DNA from: Isoperla grammatica
Taxonomy: Eukaryota > Arthropoda > Insecta > Plecoptera > Perlodidae
Length of the DNA stretch: 64,000 bases
Direction: 5' to 3'
Assembly (NCBI GenBank): GCA_945910005.1
Contig: OX246745.1
Location: 12,761,706 to 12,825,705, forward strand
The notes under the pieces were generated by a model that was given only the letters and a program-made list of their open reading frames with translations, was not told the origin of the DNA and ran no database searches. Every line of letters starts with the position of its first letter. Position 1 is the first letter of the stretch. The translations under genes were made by a program, and so were the position numbers. Of this stretch, positions 25,001 to 36,179 are shown piece after piece.

Positions 25001-28000
25001 ACTAATTAATGCTAAATTTTTTAGAACAAATGCTAAACAAACACAAATTAATACTAATTTCACGGGGCTCTAATGATGGTGTATTACAGTAAACATCTTA
25101 CCATAGCGCACAGTGTCACACATCGAGGTACTCTCGAGTGCAAGTCGTGCCAGACGAGGGGCGTGGTACTTCCTAATAGCAACTCGCTGCTCCTCGGTTT
25201 GTTCCAGCCGTCCAGAATAATGATTCTCCAGCGAACGTAAAGCGGAGACGAAAGATTCGTGAGAAGCTCTGACCCTATCCCGGAACTGTGCCGATATACT
25301 TCGAGCCAAGCGAGTGGCACTTAAAGAGTCCAACATCTCCACGGCCACTCTTCTTCGCCAAGTCGCGTCCAGCCGCGGAGTGGCGGTCCAAGGCAGTTGA
25401 AACGCGCCCAGCAGCTTGCGTACACGCTCCAAGAAAGAATGCACCATGGAATACGTCGCCGAACTGGTTAATTCTACATTGTAGGCGGCACTTAAGATTT
25501 GGTTCACAGCATCACTTGCCAGGTTACTTTCCTGGTCTCTATAATTCTTTTCTAGACTCTCCAAACAGCGTTGAAGCGTTCCGGTAAACGTGTCTCGGAG
25601 GCAGTCGACCGACTTTACGAGTTGGGTAGCGACCGAGTGACTGAGGCGGCCTAGAACGAGGTGCTGGATCTCTGTAGTTGCGATACGAACTGCTTGGGCA
25701 GACTGCGCCTCCTCTCCTTCCAGTACCACAGTGGCTACAATGGTAACATACAGTAGGGATTAGTGATGACATCGGATCCGAAAAGTTCCAACTGGTTCTT
25801 CTACTTCGAACCGGTTTTTATTGTTCAAATCAATAAAGAAATATAGATTGATTTATTAATTGATAAGAAGCATAGAATGTAGAGGGCTTGAAACCTATAT
25901 TTTGCTGTTGCACATCGAGCAGTGCTCTAGATACCACTTACTGTCTCACCATTATATGTATACTGGGCAGCGTTCTCGACTAGCCCATCCTTCATTTCTT
26001 CAAGTGTTACTTGAATTAAATGCGATATCTCTTCTTGTTTCTTATTGGCAATAGCCATCAGACTTTTATACAACTCTCCCTCTTTTTCCTGAGCATACTG
26101 AATTCGACGGGGGGTGATTTGAATCTCACGAGCCATATCGAATGCTGACAAAATAAACCTTCGCACACATTGGCTCAAAATCTGCAAAAAAGTACAAAAG
26201 AATGCATATGAGTTAAGTCCTACAGGCTATTATAAATTCAACTACGTACTTTAATTAGATGCATTTATGAGGCACACATACAGCTGCAGACAAAGCTCAG
26301 ATAAGTAGTCATAAATAGTTAGGGACCTACCTCATTTAGAATATTTGAAGTAGAAACTAGTTCTGCCTGAAGAGATTCACGAACAAAGCACAACAAACGA
26401 TCGAGTTTGCCAATCCGATCTACAAACTCACTGGAAACAGAGTGTTGTCCACCACAGCATAGCCTGTCGCCCGTGTCTTCCAGATGAAGGTATCCTATAA
26501 ACATTTATAGAGAATACCAGTGCTGTAGAGTGGACACCATTTGTGCCCCTCTTCAGGTAACCAAATACTAAATAGGTATGTTGGAATGTTTGGTTACATG
26601 GGAAGGAAGGCTGTTAGTACAACTCAATCCTTTCATTCACTCTATAACAGCCGTAGCAGACATACTCTCGCAAAGACAAAACTAATCATTTCTTTATCTG
26701 ATCGACAAAAAATTCAAATGAAATTTTGCAAACACTTCCAAAGATTCGCCCAAAATACTCCCGGAGCCCAGATGACATCCCTAGTAACATCCTGTAAAGT
26801 CTGCCTAATGCAAATTTCTCCTACCTTATCAAATGTCAATAACCTGTCATTTAGAGAAGGTATATTTCCCTTCAATATATTACCTTCCCCCATAGAACAT
26901 TTTATTTTATATTGTAGATATGCATTTAAAAACTCAGGATGCTTAAAGCCTACTTTTTCATTTCGGTACAAGAATATCACAGAAATGATGTGTGCAAACT
27001 TAATATAAACGTACCTAAGCTGACGAGTTGGAACATTAAACCCAGCAGTTTTTGGTCCACATTATTGGTGATGCAAGGTTCTGGTATTGGAGTATTTTCC
27101 TGTACACGGTGTTGCTCGGATTCAGTTAACTCGGAAGCAGGCTCATGTCCAGTAGAGATGAAGAATACTGGTAGGAGTGGGAAGAGCTCTTTTAACACTC
27201 GTAGCTCGTAAAGATTCTATAAGACCATGACAACTGTTAGCAATGCTCAAGAAATTAACTTCTGAATATGTTGTGACATACCAGTATGCCTACATACTGA
27301 ATTCAACACTTAGACAAAATACAGGGTTTGTTGATTATTTGTTTCCTAAGTAGGGGTACACACTGGTGTTACTAAAATGTTCACAGTTTAAACAATCATC
27401 TAGTCTTCTATCTGTGAAAGAAAGTACAATACACTACAATACAAATACTGAGGAATTGCTAAGAGAAATGGTTAATGGAAGAACAGGCAATGATGGGCTG
27501 CATATAATCCACAGAGATATGATGCAAATTCATGATCCTGACTGCACTTTTGATTCCTAACTTGTGTTATCGTTTTGGCCTCCATCTATCAAAAGAGTCC
27601 CAGTGAATGAAAACCAAACAGTTATCATCAGCAGGTTAAAATTTTGCTTTCCTGTTTGATAAGAGACTGACTATTTATTTATGATTTTGACTTACAAAAT
27701 AAGTATAGTCCTTAGATTGTAATTATACTAGGCCTACATGATAAAGCTTCAGTGAGCAGGACCAGAATCCAGATATTGAATAGGCTAGTGTAATGATCAG
27801 ACCTAACCTAACCTGTTCTTTAAGGGTCTCTTCATCAATTGCATAAAGTAGTATGGGCATCACATCCTCCAAGCCTTTTTGAAGCTTTTCTTGAAGCTGG
27901 GGCAGCTCTGACACATCACAATCAGAGGGTACAATAAGTTGTACATTGTCTCGTAGTAACGTATGGCAGATCTGTACTTCCAATACAGTACATGGTTCTA

Positions 28001-28684
28001 CTAAATGGTTCTCACATTCTGGTTTCTTTAGGTCACCTTCAGGAATTGTGGTCCAAGGTTTCTCGTTTGCTTGTAGATTTTCAACCAACTCAAACTCACT
28101 ACCAAGAGTGAGAGAGACATGGCTTCTGCGTCCATAGATGATTCGTACCCACCTCCATGATCCACCACATGAAGGTAATACTACTTCCCCAAGAAGTGCA
28201 TTCACAAGCTTTGCTTTAGCTTGACAACTCTGACCAAACACAACTAATGCTGGATGACAGTCAATAGTTTGACCAAGCTTCTGAAGAATGGAAGATGTCA
28301 AAACTTGCCCTCGTATATCTTCTGTATAGAAAGAAGAAAGAAAAATTAGCTACAAGATAACTTTCATAATGTAGGCCTACTTTCCTGTTACTGTAGTAAT
28401 ACATAGTTTCAAGTTCAAGTTACTTATTTGTTCATTGGTTTATATGTACAAATATAGATTTAGTAGTTATCCGGTAAGCACGGATCACTTGAACGTTATG
28501 ATTTAAAAGAGCTATCTTAAATAACAATAAAAAACCAATTCATTTGCAATGTAGTCATACCCCCAGGAAATATTTTTGCAACAGTTATGTCATCTAGAGA
28601 TCGCTGAGTCTCCCGTAGAATGCGACGGAGATGGCAGCAATTTCTGGAAAATTTACGGAATTCATGGGGAAGTGAGCTGACCAT
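18914..28684 (-). CDS. DSTYK: Dual serine/threonine and tyrosine protein kinase, complete
   Basis: Ten coding exons (28684-28561, 28321-27813, 27216-27015, 26494-26331, 26181-25950, 25734-25102, 23779-23623, 23288-23042, 22081-21832, 19077-18914) join with GT-AG borders and agreeing phases into 893 codons plus stop, close to the 929 residues of human DSTYK. The C-terminal kinase domain (from about residue 627) shows [12 protein letters not shown] (Lys about 653), VHRDIKLKN (Asp about 749), DLG in place of DFG, and HMAPELL. The DLG and flanking ITDLGFC are as in vertebrate DSTYK. Residues 1-210 contain a P-loop-like segment, and the middle third is helical. The family is cytosolic and implicated in FGF/ERK signalling and cell-death control; that role is inferred. 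An in-frame TAG precedes the chosen ATG in the same exon. The introns host a hAT element and two foldback hairpins. Confidence 0.95.
19471..21095. mobile_element. hAT transposon, internally deleted, perfect 8-bp target duplication, in a DSTYK intron
   Basis: The termini CAGTGTTGTAAACGCTAC and the inverse of CAGTGTTGTAAAGTAGCG are flanked by CACATATA at 19,463-19,470 and 21,096-21,103. Both subterminal regions (about 19,479-19,630 and 20,940-21,090) are packed with AGTAGC/GCTACT motifs in both orientations, as expected for transposase-binding arrays of Ac-like hAT elements. At 1,625 bp it is too short for a full transposase, but it retains a broken first exon on the minus strand. Confidence 0.93.
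20228..20512 (-). pseudogene. hAT transposase N-terminal exon with damaged BED zinc finger
   Basis: From the ATG at 20,512 it reads [16 protein letters not shown], an acidic [11 protein letters not shown] stretch, [17 protein letters not shown], then [18 protein letters not shown]. This is the BED-finger layout of ZBED/hAT transposases (W..Y.KFF...G...VQCxxC.PK). The first zinc-binding Cys is Phe, and the His pair and catalytic domain are missing. Confidence 0.7.
21150..21474. repeat. Foldback hairpin 1 in a DSTYK intron
   Basis: Two arms of about 160 bases are near-perfect inverted copies meeting at about 21,312 with almost no spacer. The outer edges read AATTGGAACTCAGAAC and its inverse. 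The arms contain AGCTTACCTGAG and GAGACGTTTCGGCC; the right arm lacks a 25-base block (the GAAACGTCTCAG part) present in the left. See also the hairpins at 24,671 and 58,266. Confidence 0.93.
21507..21704. mobile_element. Possible short MITE with CATATTTACC-type ends
   Basis: Starts near CCATATTTACCTGAATCTTA and ends near CTATTTGGGTAAATACG, with GGGGGTCGTCTTAAATTC twice inside. The ends are imperfect inverted repeats; no target duplication could be fixed. Confidence 0.4.
21832..22081 (-). CDS. DSTYK: DSTYK exon, activation segment
   Basis: Acceptor CTGTAG, donor GTAAGT. Contains AKITDLGFC (the DLG variant of DFG), [15 protein letters not shown] and [16 protein letters not shown]. Confidence 0.97.
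23042..23288 (-). CDS. DSTYK: DSTYK exon, kinase hinge and catalytic loop
   Basis: Acceptor TTTCAG, donor GTAAGT. Contains [12 protein letters not shown] (hinge), [14 protein letters not shown] and the catalytic loop [11 protein letters not shown]. Confidence 0.97.
23623..23779 (-). CDS. DSTYK: DSTYK exon, kinase P-loop and ATP-binding lysine
   Basis: Acceptor TTGTAG, donor GTATAC. Contains [31 protein letters not shown] and the start of the alpha-C region. All nucleotide-binding residues are present. Confidence 0.97.
24671..24943. repeat. Foldback hairpin 2 in a DSTYK intron
   Basis: Near-perfect inverted arms of about 130 bases. Shared marks: CAACAGCTTACC near the outer edge, then GTGTAAGATGACGG, then GAGACGTTTCGACCAAGGTC near the centre. 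The middle of each arm is unlike hairpins 1 and 3. Confidence 0.93.
25102..25734 (-). CDS. DSTYK: DSTYK exon, residues about 411-621, helical middle region
   Basis: The largest exon (633 bp); acceptor TTGTAG, donor GTAAGA. Contains [30 protein letters not shown] and [13 protein letters not shown], all characteristic of DSTYK just before the kinase domain. Confidence 0.95.
25950..26181 (-). CDS. DSTYK: DSTYK exon, residues about 334-410, helical
   Basis: Acceptor TTGCAG, donor GTGAGA. Encodes [18 protein letters not shown] followed by a long amphipathic helix with ANKKQEEI, strongly matching the vertebrate protein. Confidence 0.92.
26331..26494 (-). CDS. DSTYK: DSTYK exon, residues about 279-333
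   Basis: Acceptor TTATAG, donor GTAGGT. Encodes [20 protein letters not shown] and a helical C-terminal half. Follows the previous exon in frame by a split Gly codon. Confidence 0.85.
27015..27216 (-). CDS. DSTYK: DSTYK exon, residues 212-278
   Basis: Acceptor TTATAG, donor GTACGT. Encodes [17 protein letters not shown] and a polar loop, then an [12 protein letters not shown] helix. The LxVL...P..PVFF pattern matches the corresponding segment of vertebrate DSTYK. Confidence 0.85.
27813..28321 (-). CDS. DSTYK: DSTYK exon, residues 42-211, P-loop-like segment
   Basis: Acceptor ATACAG, donor GTTAGG. Encodes [20 protein letters not shown] followed by EVVLPSCGG, which resembles the Walker A and following switch region of dynamin-like GTPases but lacks the GK[S/T] triad. 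Phases fit both neighbours. Confidence 0.9.
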
Positions 28685-28728
28685 CCTGGATGAGTGTATT
28701 CAAGACTATGTGGTTTGGTAGCAGCCAG
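28561..28728 (-). CDS. DSTYK: DSTYK first coding exon (5'UTR plus residues 1-41)
   Basis: The acceptor TTTTCAG ends at 28,729 and the donor GTATGA begins at 28,560. The ATG is at 28,684-28,682. Upstream bases to 28,728 are untranslated, with an in-frame TAG. Encodes [20 protein letters not shown], matching the family N-terminus (arginine-rich helix ending LRETQ). Ends in phase 1. Confidence 0.88.
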
Positions 28729-28839
28729 CTGAAAATAAAAACAAATTCAAATTCAGGTATAGGTAGATATAGGTCTAGAACTAATTTTTGACAATTTTAT
28801 TTTACAGGACTATGCAATGTAAAGCTAGGGTAGGGCTGT

Positions 28840-29580
28840 GCAAGTCTGTACATCCGCCACAGCAAACGGGCAATGAGCAGTAGCCTATACGTCCGGTAGT
28901 TTTCTCCAGGGTCCGCCACCGTGGCGGACGGCCTATGAACAGTAGGCTACCCGGCCGCCGAAGTGCGTCAGCTCGTTCGCCATGGCAGACCCACTTCAGC
29001 GGCCGTATAGCCTACTGTTCATAGGCCGTCAACCACTTGGCGGGCATATAGACTGCAGCTAGTTGCTCGTCCGCCGGCCTGTGAACATTTGGCTATACGG
29101 CCACAGAAGTGCATCCGCCACGGCGGACGAGCGACTAGTTTTAGGCTATACGTACGCCAGGTGGCGGACGGCCTATGAACAGTAGACCCCTCGTCCGCCG
29201 TGGCAGACCCACTTTGGCGGCCGTATCATTGGGTTTGAAATATTCAAACCCAATGGCCGTATAGCCTACTGTTCATAGGCAGTCCGACAATTCTTCATAA
29301 CGTCCGTTTTCGATGAAATCATGACGTTTTCATCCATGGGTAACAAGTTCATTTTGAAAACAAAGAAATGCTCCGTTTTGGTACTGAAGCCTACAAAATG
29401 TGTGATTTTACGTTTTCCAACTCACAAAATGAGCTGAAAACGCGGACGAGCTTATGGTTTCAAGACTAGGGGTCCAGGCGGATGTATAGCCTACTGTTCA
29501 TTGGCCGCCCGCTACAGTGACGGACCGCATAGAAAACACTGCCGGACGTAGGCCCTATAGCCTAGACTTCTACCCTTTTC
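28840..29580. repeat. Cluster of repeated and inverted CCGCC / GTATAGCCTACTGTTCATAG motifs
   Basis: Copies or inverses of GCCTACTGTTCATAGGC occur near 28,930, 29,010, 29,170, 29,265 and 29,495, mixed with GGCGGACG blocks in both orientations. The palindrome ATTGGGTTTGAA/TTCAAACCCAAT interrupts at about 29,228-29,252. Non-coding; inside the presumed first intron of DSTYK. No element boundary found. Confidence 0.65.
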
Positions 29581-30134
29581 TTGGCCGTCCGCTTTGGTGT
29601 ACGTATAAACCAGGGATCGGTAACAGGCGGCCCACGGGCCATCTACGGCTAATTTTTGTGGCCCTCCACTAATTTATTTATTTATAAGGAAATTGCAATT
29701 ATTATTCCTAGTTTCCACCACTGCTAGAAAAATGTAAGTTAATATTTTAAACTTCAACCATTACCGTGATTAGACATATAAGTAGACCTATGTATGGATA
29801 TGTTGATCAAATTAATTAATTTTATAAAAGGGCTCTTGTCTCTACAATGCCGAATACTAAGAGTTCAGAGAATTCTTGGATAACGTTAGTAACGCGATAA
29901 TTATGATTTGCTGCTCGCCACTGAAGTCTGCCGTTGGACACGCCCACACGTGTTTTAGGCAAAATATGTATCAAGATTCAAAACAGAACTATCGAGCATT
30001 AAGTAAAGTTGCGATCTACATGTGCATTATGATGGGATCTACCTACGTACATTTGAACAATATCAGGTAAAAACTTAGATTAAATAATCACCGATAACCA
30101 CTTGCATGACGTTCTAAGCATATCTTAAGGCTCA

Positions 30135-30946
30135 TTCACAATCAGTTTTAAGGCGTAAGGTCTAAGGCGTAAAGCCGAGTTTATATAAAGTCACAAGGTT
30201 TTGTTATAGTCGTATGGTATAGTCGTAAGGTATAAGCTCTGTAGCACTGATACAACGTTTATGGCATTTCATTGGCTTGTTATAAGCGAGTAGTGACGTT
30301 TCAACCCCTGATTGGTCCGTCGCATGGTTTAAGGTTTAGTTATAAGAGAGTTGAACATTTTTCAACTCGCTTGTGACTACGACTATGACTATTGCAATGA
30401 CGAGTTTGTGTGAACCATTGTACGTGATCCCTATCTTCCAACTCGGCTTGTAACTAAACCATAATCCTTGTGACTTTATATAAACCCGGCTTAAGGCATA
30501 TCGTTTAATATTGCCAAGCGTATGTTTCAATGTTAATGTTCACAACGCGTCGTATGTTATAAGGCGTAAGGCATCTCGTTTAATATTGCCAAGCGTATGT
30601 TTCAATGTTACTGCTAGCAACGCGTCGTATGTTATAAGGCGTAAGGCGCAAGTCGTAGTGAATTGCCCAAAATCCAATTCTTACGACGAGACTCTTACGA
30701 CGAACCAATCACAACAAGGTATCTCCCACTCCTACCATACACAGCTGATACACTGCCATGCAGTCATGTGTCCAACACCGTGGTCGAACATACAAAAGTC
30801 TGTGCATCGTCATCGCCGCGTCAGTTGCGCATGCGTAGAACAACAGGGCGTTTACAAAATATTGTCATTGTGAACGGTTGGCTTTTCCTACGCCTTGCGA
30901 CATAAACCTTACGACTTACTCCTTACGCCTTACAACTGATTGTGAA
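30135..30946. mobile_element. MITE with TTCACAATCAG termini, interrupted by another element
   Basis: The left end TTCACAATCAGTTTTAAGG is matched by the inverse of the right end, TTCACAATCAGTTGTAAGG. Without the insertion at 30,172-30,492 it would be about 490 bp. It also contains a 75-bp tandem duplication starting at 30,501 and 30,576. Confidence 0.75.
30172..30492. mobile_element. Nested MITE, hAT-like, 7/8 target duplication
   Basis: The termini are AAGCCGAGTTTATATAAAG and the inverse of AAGCCGGGTTTATATAAAG. Flanks AAGGCGTA (30,164-30,171) and AAGGCATA (30,493-30,500) differ at one base of 8. It is inserted into the MITE at 30,135, so it is the younger of the two. Confidence 0.8.
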
Positions 30947-31120
30947 CGATGTTTTACAAGACGCGAGCCCAACTTTTAAGAAATTGGCCCAAGAACAGGG
31001 GTGTAATTTCTCGCACTAAAAGTGGCCTAGACCTGTGGCCCCATGTACATTACGCAGAACTGGTAGGTGGCACTTTACACAATTAAGTTGCCGACCCCCG
31101 ACACTCCGAAAAGCCATAGG

Positions 31121-31260
31121 TTTCCTAGGCCTAGGCCCACCTAAGGCAGAGGCTACGCCTAGGGCCTAGGCCTAGTCCTAGTCCTAGTTCTAGGCTAGGA
31201 CAAAGATAGTAAGATGTAGCCCTACCCTGCCTACCTATAGGAAGGACCAGGCCTAGCCTA
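31121..31260. repeat. TAGGCC/CCTAGG palindrome cluster
   Basis: Runs of CCTAGGCCTAGGCCC and CTAGGCCTAGTCCTAG at about 31,125-31,195 and 31,245-31,262. These lie about 160-300 bases downstream of the presumed DSTYK exon 1 donor. Confidence 0.8.
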
Positions 31261-31420
31261 GGATTATTATAAGGCTTTGAAGTCTCTAGGAGTGTGGACA
31301 TGATACGATAATATGATATAATGCTAATTGGTTTCAGTTTCAGGCTAGGAAAATATTGACGCAAGTATAGATACACAATTGTAAATTATGTCCATCAAAA
31401 TAGAAAAAAATAGAACTTAC

Positions 31421-31600
31421 GTCAGATTCGGGCAGGCCTTCTTTAAAAATTAGTCGTGCAGTTGATGCATCTTCTTCTTCTCCTGGAGAGACTGAAGACT
31501 TCAGCACACAGCGAATAATAACAAACACAACAACAAGCACGGACCAATCACAGCATGGACAGGCCAGGTTAAGAAGCGCGGCATATTTAAATTTGAGTTA
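31421..31600 (-). other. DSTYK: Presumed 5' non-coding exon of DSTYK
   Basis: A strong donor GAC|GTAAGT ends an exon-like stretch at 31,421. The open frame through it does not join the DSTYK frame: spliced to the acceptor at 28,728 it runs out of frame to a stop, while the DSTYK ATG follows an in-frame TAG. I therefore read it as untranslated. The 5' limit is not visible. It could belong to another transcript. Confidence 0.45.
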
Positions 31601-32170
31601 TTTCTGCTGTTAGTTGTATTTTTAAAACTGATTTTTCTTCCTTTTGAGTGGCTGCCGAATATTCTGCTTTGCTACTGAACGTAAAAAGCCGCCAACTCTC
31701 ACAAGCTGGCTAAAACCAAACCAATAATCATAAAACCGTGACAAATGTTGTTTTCATGTCATTTAAACAGTGAGATTGTGGCTCAATCAGCTGTAACTCG
31801 CGATACATTTCAAGAGGCAAAGTGACTGAAATAACAGTTTCCATCTGGGTGGAAGGAAGGTGGAGTAAGCCTCGTAATTTTGCACGCAGGGTGTTTTTTT
31901 TTTTTTTTTTTTATATTCAACACTTTTAACCAATTTTGGGATGTTAAAGTAGGTTCTGAATGAAATTAATTGAACCACGTACTTTGTCAAAACGGGGTTC
32001 CATCTTGATTTAGGTAATAGATAATATAAAATATGCTCATATAAATCAAATCTAGAAACACAGGCCTTGGGTATTTGTGCCTTGCATGGTCAAATATAAA
32101 ACATAGCTTAAAATAGACAATAGATAAGGACATAACATTCTTACTAACTTACTACCAGCCCCTGCAGGGC

Positions 32171-32305
32171 GATTCCGTATGGGCGACGATAAATTTATCA
32201 GCGGTTTTGGTCGTTACTGAAGGCAAATGCAAGGGGGTGCTTGGCTCATTGCCTTCTTCTAACAACTGAAACCGGTGATAAACGTATCGCCACCCATTCA
32301 GAATC
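32171..32305. mobile_element. Short hairpin MITE, family A copy 1
   Basis: A 135-bp inverted-repeat unit beginning GATTCCGTATGGGCG and ending CACCCATTCAGAATC. It shares ends, length and internal blocks (TTGCATTTGC / AAGGCAATGAG type) with the copy at 51,565. Confidence 0.75.
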
Positions 32306-35300
32306 AGGGCGCAGAACTTTCATTTTGATTCACGATTCTTCTCTTCTGGGACGGAAGACCTCGCCAGTGGCAGAGAAACCGTTTAACCCCCTCTTTCGGC
32401 ACATAGCCTTGCGTCCATTTTTATATGACCAATGTAATTTACAGAAAGGAGGTATTGACCAGTCTATATAATAAACTAGGATAGGCAATTCTGACTACAT
32501 CTAACCACATGTAAGTTGAGATAGCCAAAGAGACATAGGCTACATTAACATTGATGATGAGGAGGTGGCAATATGCAACCCCACACTACCGGTTGCTATA
32601 CCACTGGGATCACAACGTAATACAAGCTGAGGAATGTGTGGGAGCTTGGCATTGTGAGAATTGAATTAGTAAATATACTTTGTTAGAGATGGTAAAGATA
32701 CGCCATGTGTATGTTGGTATGAGCTATTTAATAACAATAGTTTTAAGTCCAAATTCATTTACACATCAATATGAGCATTTATGTACTAAGGTAAATAACA
32801 AAACAGATACATAATGGTAATGCACTGCCTCGAAACCCATATAGGTTTAGTTTACAGACATAAAATGCCAATCACTGTAGTTTGTCATAACTTATTCAAA
32901 ATTAACAACTTCATAGTTTGTATTTAAAAAATATAAATATGTATTTTCCATTCATCTTACTAATAAGCAAAATTATTTCTTATTCAATGAAAATGTTTCT
33001 TAAAAATTAACAGCTTTTAAAATAAAACTGTATTTTTGTATTATATACATTATAAGAAGATACGATATCAAATTTGCAAGTATGTAAATGTGTTCTGTGC
33101 CTTGTAGTTGTACCTAACAATGTCCATTGGATTCTGTACAAGACATTAACATTTAATAGTGTTATTATTTAAATGGTTTATAATATGCCCTATTGCTGGA
33201 GGGATACATATATGAGGTAAAGAAATGCACAAGTCAACTAAGATAAAAAACTGTCAATAATGAATACATATAACACAAGGTGTAAGCAATGCATTTTTCA
33301 GGAATATCCCAGGCATTTGCTAATTATAAGTATAAACAATCAACTGTGATTGTGTGAAATGTACTGGCAAACAAGGATTGGTTGGAATGGTCAGGGTTGA
33401 AGATAAGGAAGACCAAACCAACACCGACACCTTGTTACAAACTGCAGCAGTGCCTTCTTATCAACAGCTAACAGTTCATTAAGAGACCTATCTTTTTTAT
33501 TAAATATTTAGAAAAGTACAAAGTTATATATTCAACATGATCCTAACTCCTTTAATTAGTGGGTGATAACAACCAATAATGTTTCTGAATTGTTTACTTT
33601 TCATGTTTATATTTATAATTAATTAATTAATATTAAATGTAAATTTACAAACAAAAACATATTTTTTTAAACATTATTGAGTCAATAGTAGATATTATAG
33701 CACGTAACTCTTAATAACAATGTACAGATTATGTTTGGATAAAAATAGTGAAAACATCGAAAAAGATATATACATATTGGGGGGGGGGCATAACGAAATA
33801 AAAATAGCACATACCTTTGTGCATATTACCCTGACGTTAAAAAAATATATATAATACGTCTACCAAATTCCAACACTTCTTTTTTACTGCTTTACATAAT
33901 TATTGTATTTTTATTCAGGACGAACATAGTATCTAAATATGTGTAACATATGATTACAGTACACTAATGTTGAAACAAAATTTGACACTTTATGACACCC
34001 AAAAATATATGCCAGACCTTTGTATTTGCAAATAAATGGCTATATATTATAGATTGTAACAACAATGAAAACAAACATCTTTATCTCCCCACAAGAAAAA
34101 TATCACAACGAAGTATGTATCAGCCCCTTGATTCATTGTCTCATCTTGGTTGCACTATGACACAAAATATCTATTATTTAAGTTCATGGGTAATAGGTCT
34201 TTGATTCAGGATCGGACATCTAATGGTTAACTAAATAGGGTTTTAAAATATTGCTGCATGGAAACCTGTGGCCAAACTGGTTGGATCTATAGCATTTCCA
34301 AAAGATTTAGATATTGAAATACCGTACCTCAAATTCCTAGAATTACGCCACTGCACAGCATTCACTCTTTTTTACCCAAGAACAACACATAACCGATATA
34401 AAGTGTGGCCGGCCAAACGGTTCCCATTGGAAAGATAGCATTCTCTTCTACGTAGGGAAAGATATTGATGTTTGCCATCGTGGTTTTATTGCGGGGAGAT
34501 TATGAAAGCTGTTGTCTACTTCCATACAGTGCATATAAATACACAATAACACCCTGTAGCAAGCGAGTCGATTATGTTATGGAAATTGCGTTTGCATTGG
34601 TCATATATGTCTTCCAACTGGTGGAATGCTTGAACTCGCATTGTGGTCGGTAAAAGGGGTGACCAGTACGCATGGAGCAAGTTACTTCCCTCACTTCTTG
34701 TCCATCACTATCTGCACTAGCTGGTGAAACAAAGAGCTGATGCGATACTCGAGGGGACTAAGCTGTAGGTACATTGATACATTGATTGTTCTTGAAGTTA
34801 ATAAAGATGGGAAATTTGTAAGTGTATGTTGCGGTCTCCATAGACAAACAAATGGATTTAAATCCAATGTCGATATTTTTATGTTTTTTACAAAATTAAA
34901 AATTTACAAGGGTAAAATATAGAACGTTTGAATTTTTTTTGTAAGGAGGGGGGGGGGGGAGAAGCACAAGGTCTTAATTGTCAAGTTCACATGAAACATT
35001 GGAATAATTTAATGTATGTAGTTGGGATTGCCAAAACACTAACATTAGCTTTTTCACAAATAGATGAGGACGAACTGTTATTTTATATCAAATAAGTTTA
35101 TTGAATGTGCAGTTTAAGGGGACTTGGATCAACACAGAGGAAAGGTCAAACTTGGAAGTTTTTTAAAAGGCAATTTATAATGGTCTATAAATTGGCACTT
35201 CCAATGGTTATGATGCACCTTCTGAACTCACTGAAAGCTTATTAAGCCTTATATATTTCACGATAAAAAGAGTGAAATAACAAATAAATAATTACAAACT

Positions 35301-36102
35301 TGACTGGGATTTGGGAATTATGCTTTATGGGGAGCCCGTCACCAGTTAATCAGTTTGGTGGTGATAGGGGGAGGAGAGGAGATTCTTAACATGACAAACG
35401 TTCCCCTTGAAGCAAGAGGCAAACTTTTTGTGCCTATAATTCTCTAAATGCCACTGTAAAATGTGGTCTATTTGCATCCTGATACAGTATGTTACAAATA
35501 TTTCTGCATGCTGTCAGATAATGTTTGTGTGCCAATTCTAGCATACTGCCATTCGTTCGGCACCCAGGAATAAAGATTTATAAGTGCAATTAACATTCAA
35601 ACTGTGATTGATTGTGCAAGCCAAATTACCCCTGCCTTATAAATATAATGCATTCGAGTAAGTCATGTTCATTCCCCTTCAAAAGTGAAAGCATATATAC
35701 TTGTATTAACCTGCATAAGGGAGTTGCCGAGGGTAGGTTTCATATGGATGGTAATCGAGTATACTGGAAATAACAACTTCTCTTGAAAATATGTTTGCTT
35801 TATTTTAAATAACAATTTCAAATATCTTGCCCAACAATCCTTCCTCTTTTGTTTTGAGGCATTTTATGTGTGCTCTAACTGATCATTACCAGTATGACTA
35901 TTCTTACTATGTATGCAGGTGTATCATACTAGTATGACAAAAGTTTTAAGGATATAACATTATACTTTCAAACAAAGATGAAGGTTAATGAAGATGAACA
36001 CTTACCACAAATGAACATATGCCTACATAAATAATAACACTACATATTTTCCATGTGAATAAGACTAATTTTGAAACAATGTATCTACCTTCAATTCCAT
36101 TA

Positions 36103-36179
36103 AGGCCGGTTTTTCAATCGATGCAGATAGCGGACATCAGCTAAGGGCCCTGATAATGACTGATTGAAAAACCGGGCCT
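36103..36179. mobile_element. 77-bp palindromic MITE with TA flanks
   Basis: AGGCCGGTTTTTCAATCG on the left and TGATTGAAAAACCGGGCCT on the right are inverted copies, flanked by TA. The size and TA duplication suggest a Tc1/mariner-type MITE. Confidence 0.65.

Larger units (their letters stand above)
29608..31108. mobile_element. Possible old hAT element hosting nested elements
   Basis: The left end CAGGGATCGGTAAC and the inverse of the right end, CGGGGGTCGGCAAC, resemble the common hAT terminus, but the flanks do not form a target duplication. The pairing is tentative. Confidence 0.3.

Noticed and set aside
25288..25587. Plus-strand open frame opposite the largest DSTYK exon
   Set aside because: It is the shadow of a high-GC coding exon on the minus strand whose translation matches DSTYK throughout.
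31340..31540. A 66-codon minus frame near 31.4 kb as the DSTYK N-terminus
   Set aside because: Spliced at its GTAAGT donor to the next acceptor, it is out of frame with DSTYK and reaches a stop. DSTYK's own ATG has an in-frame stop just upstream.
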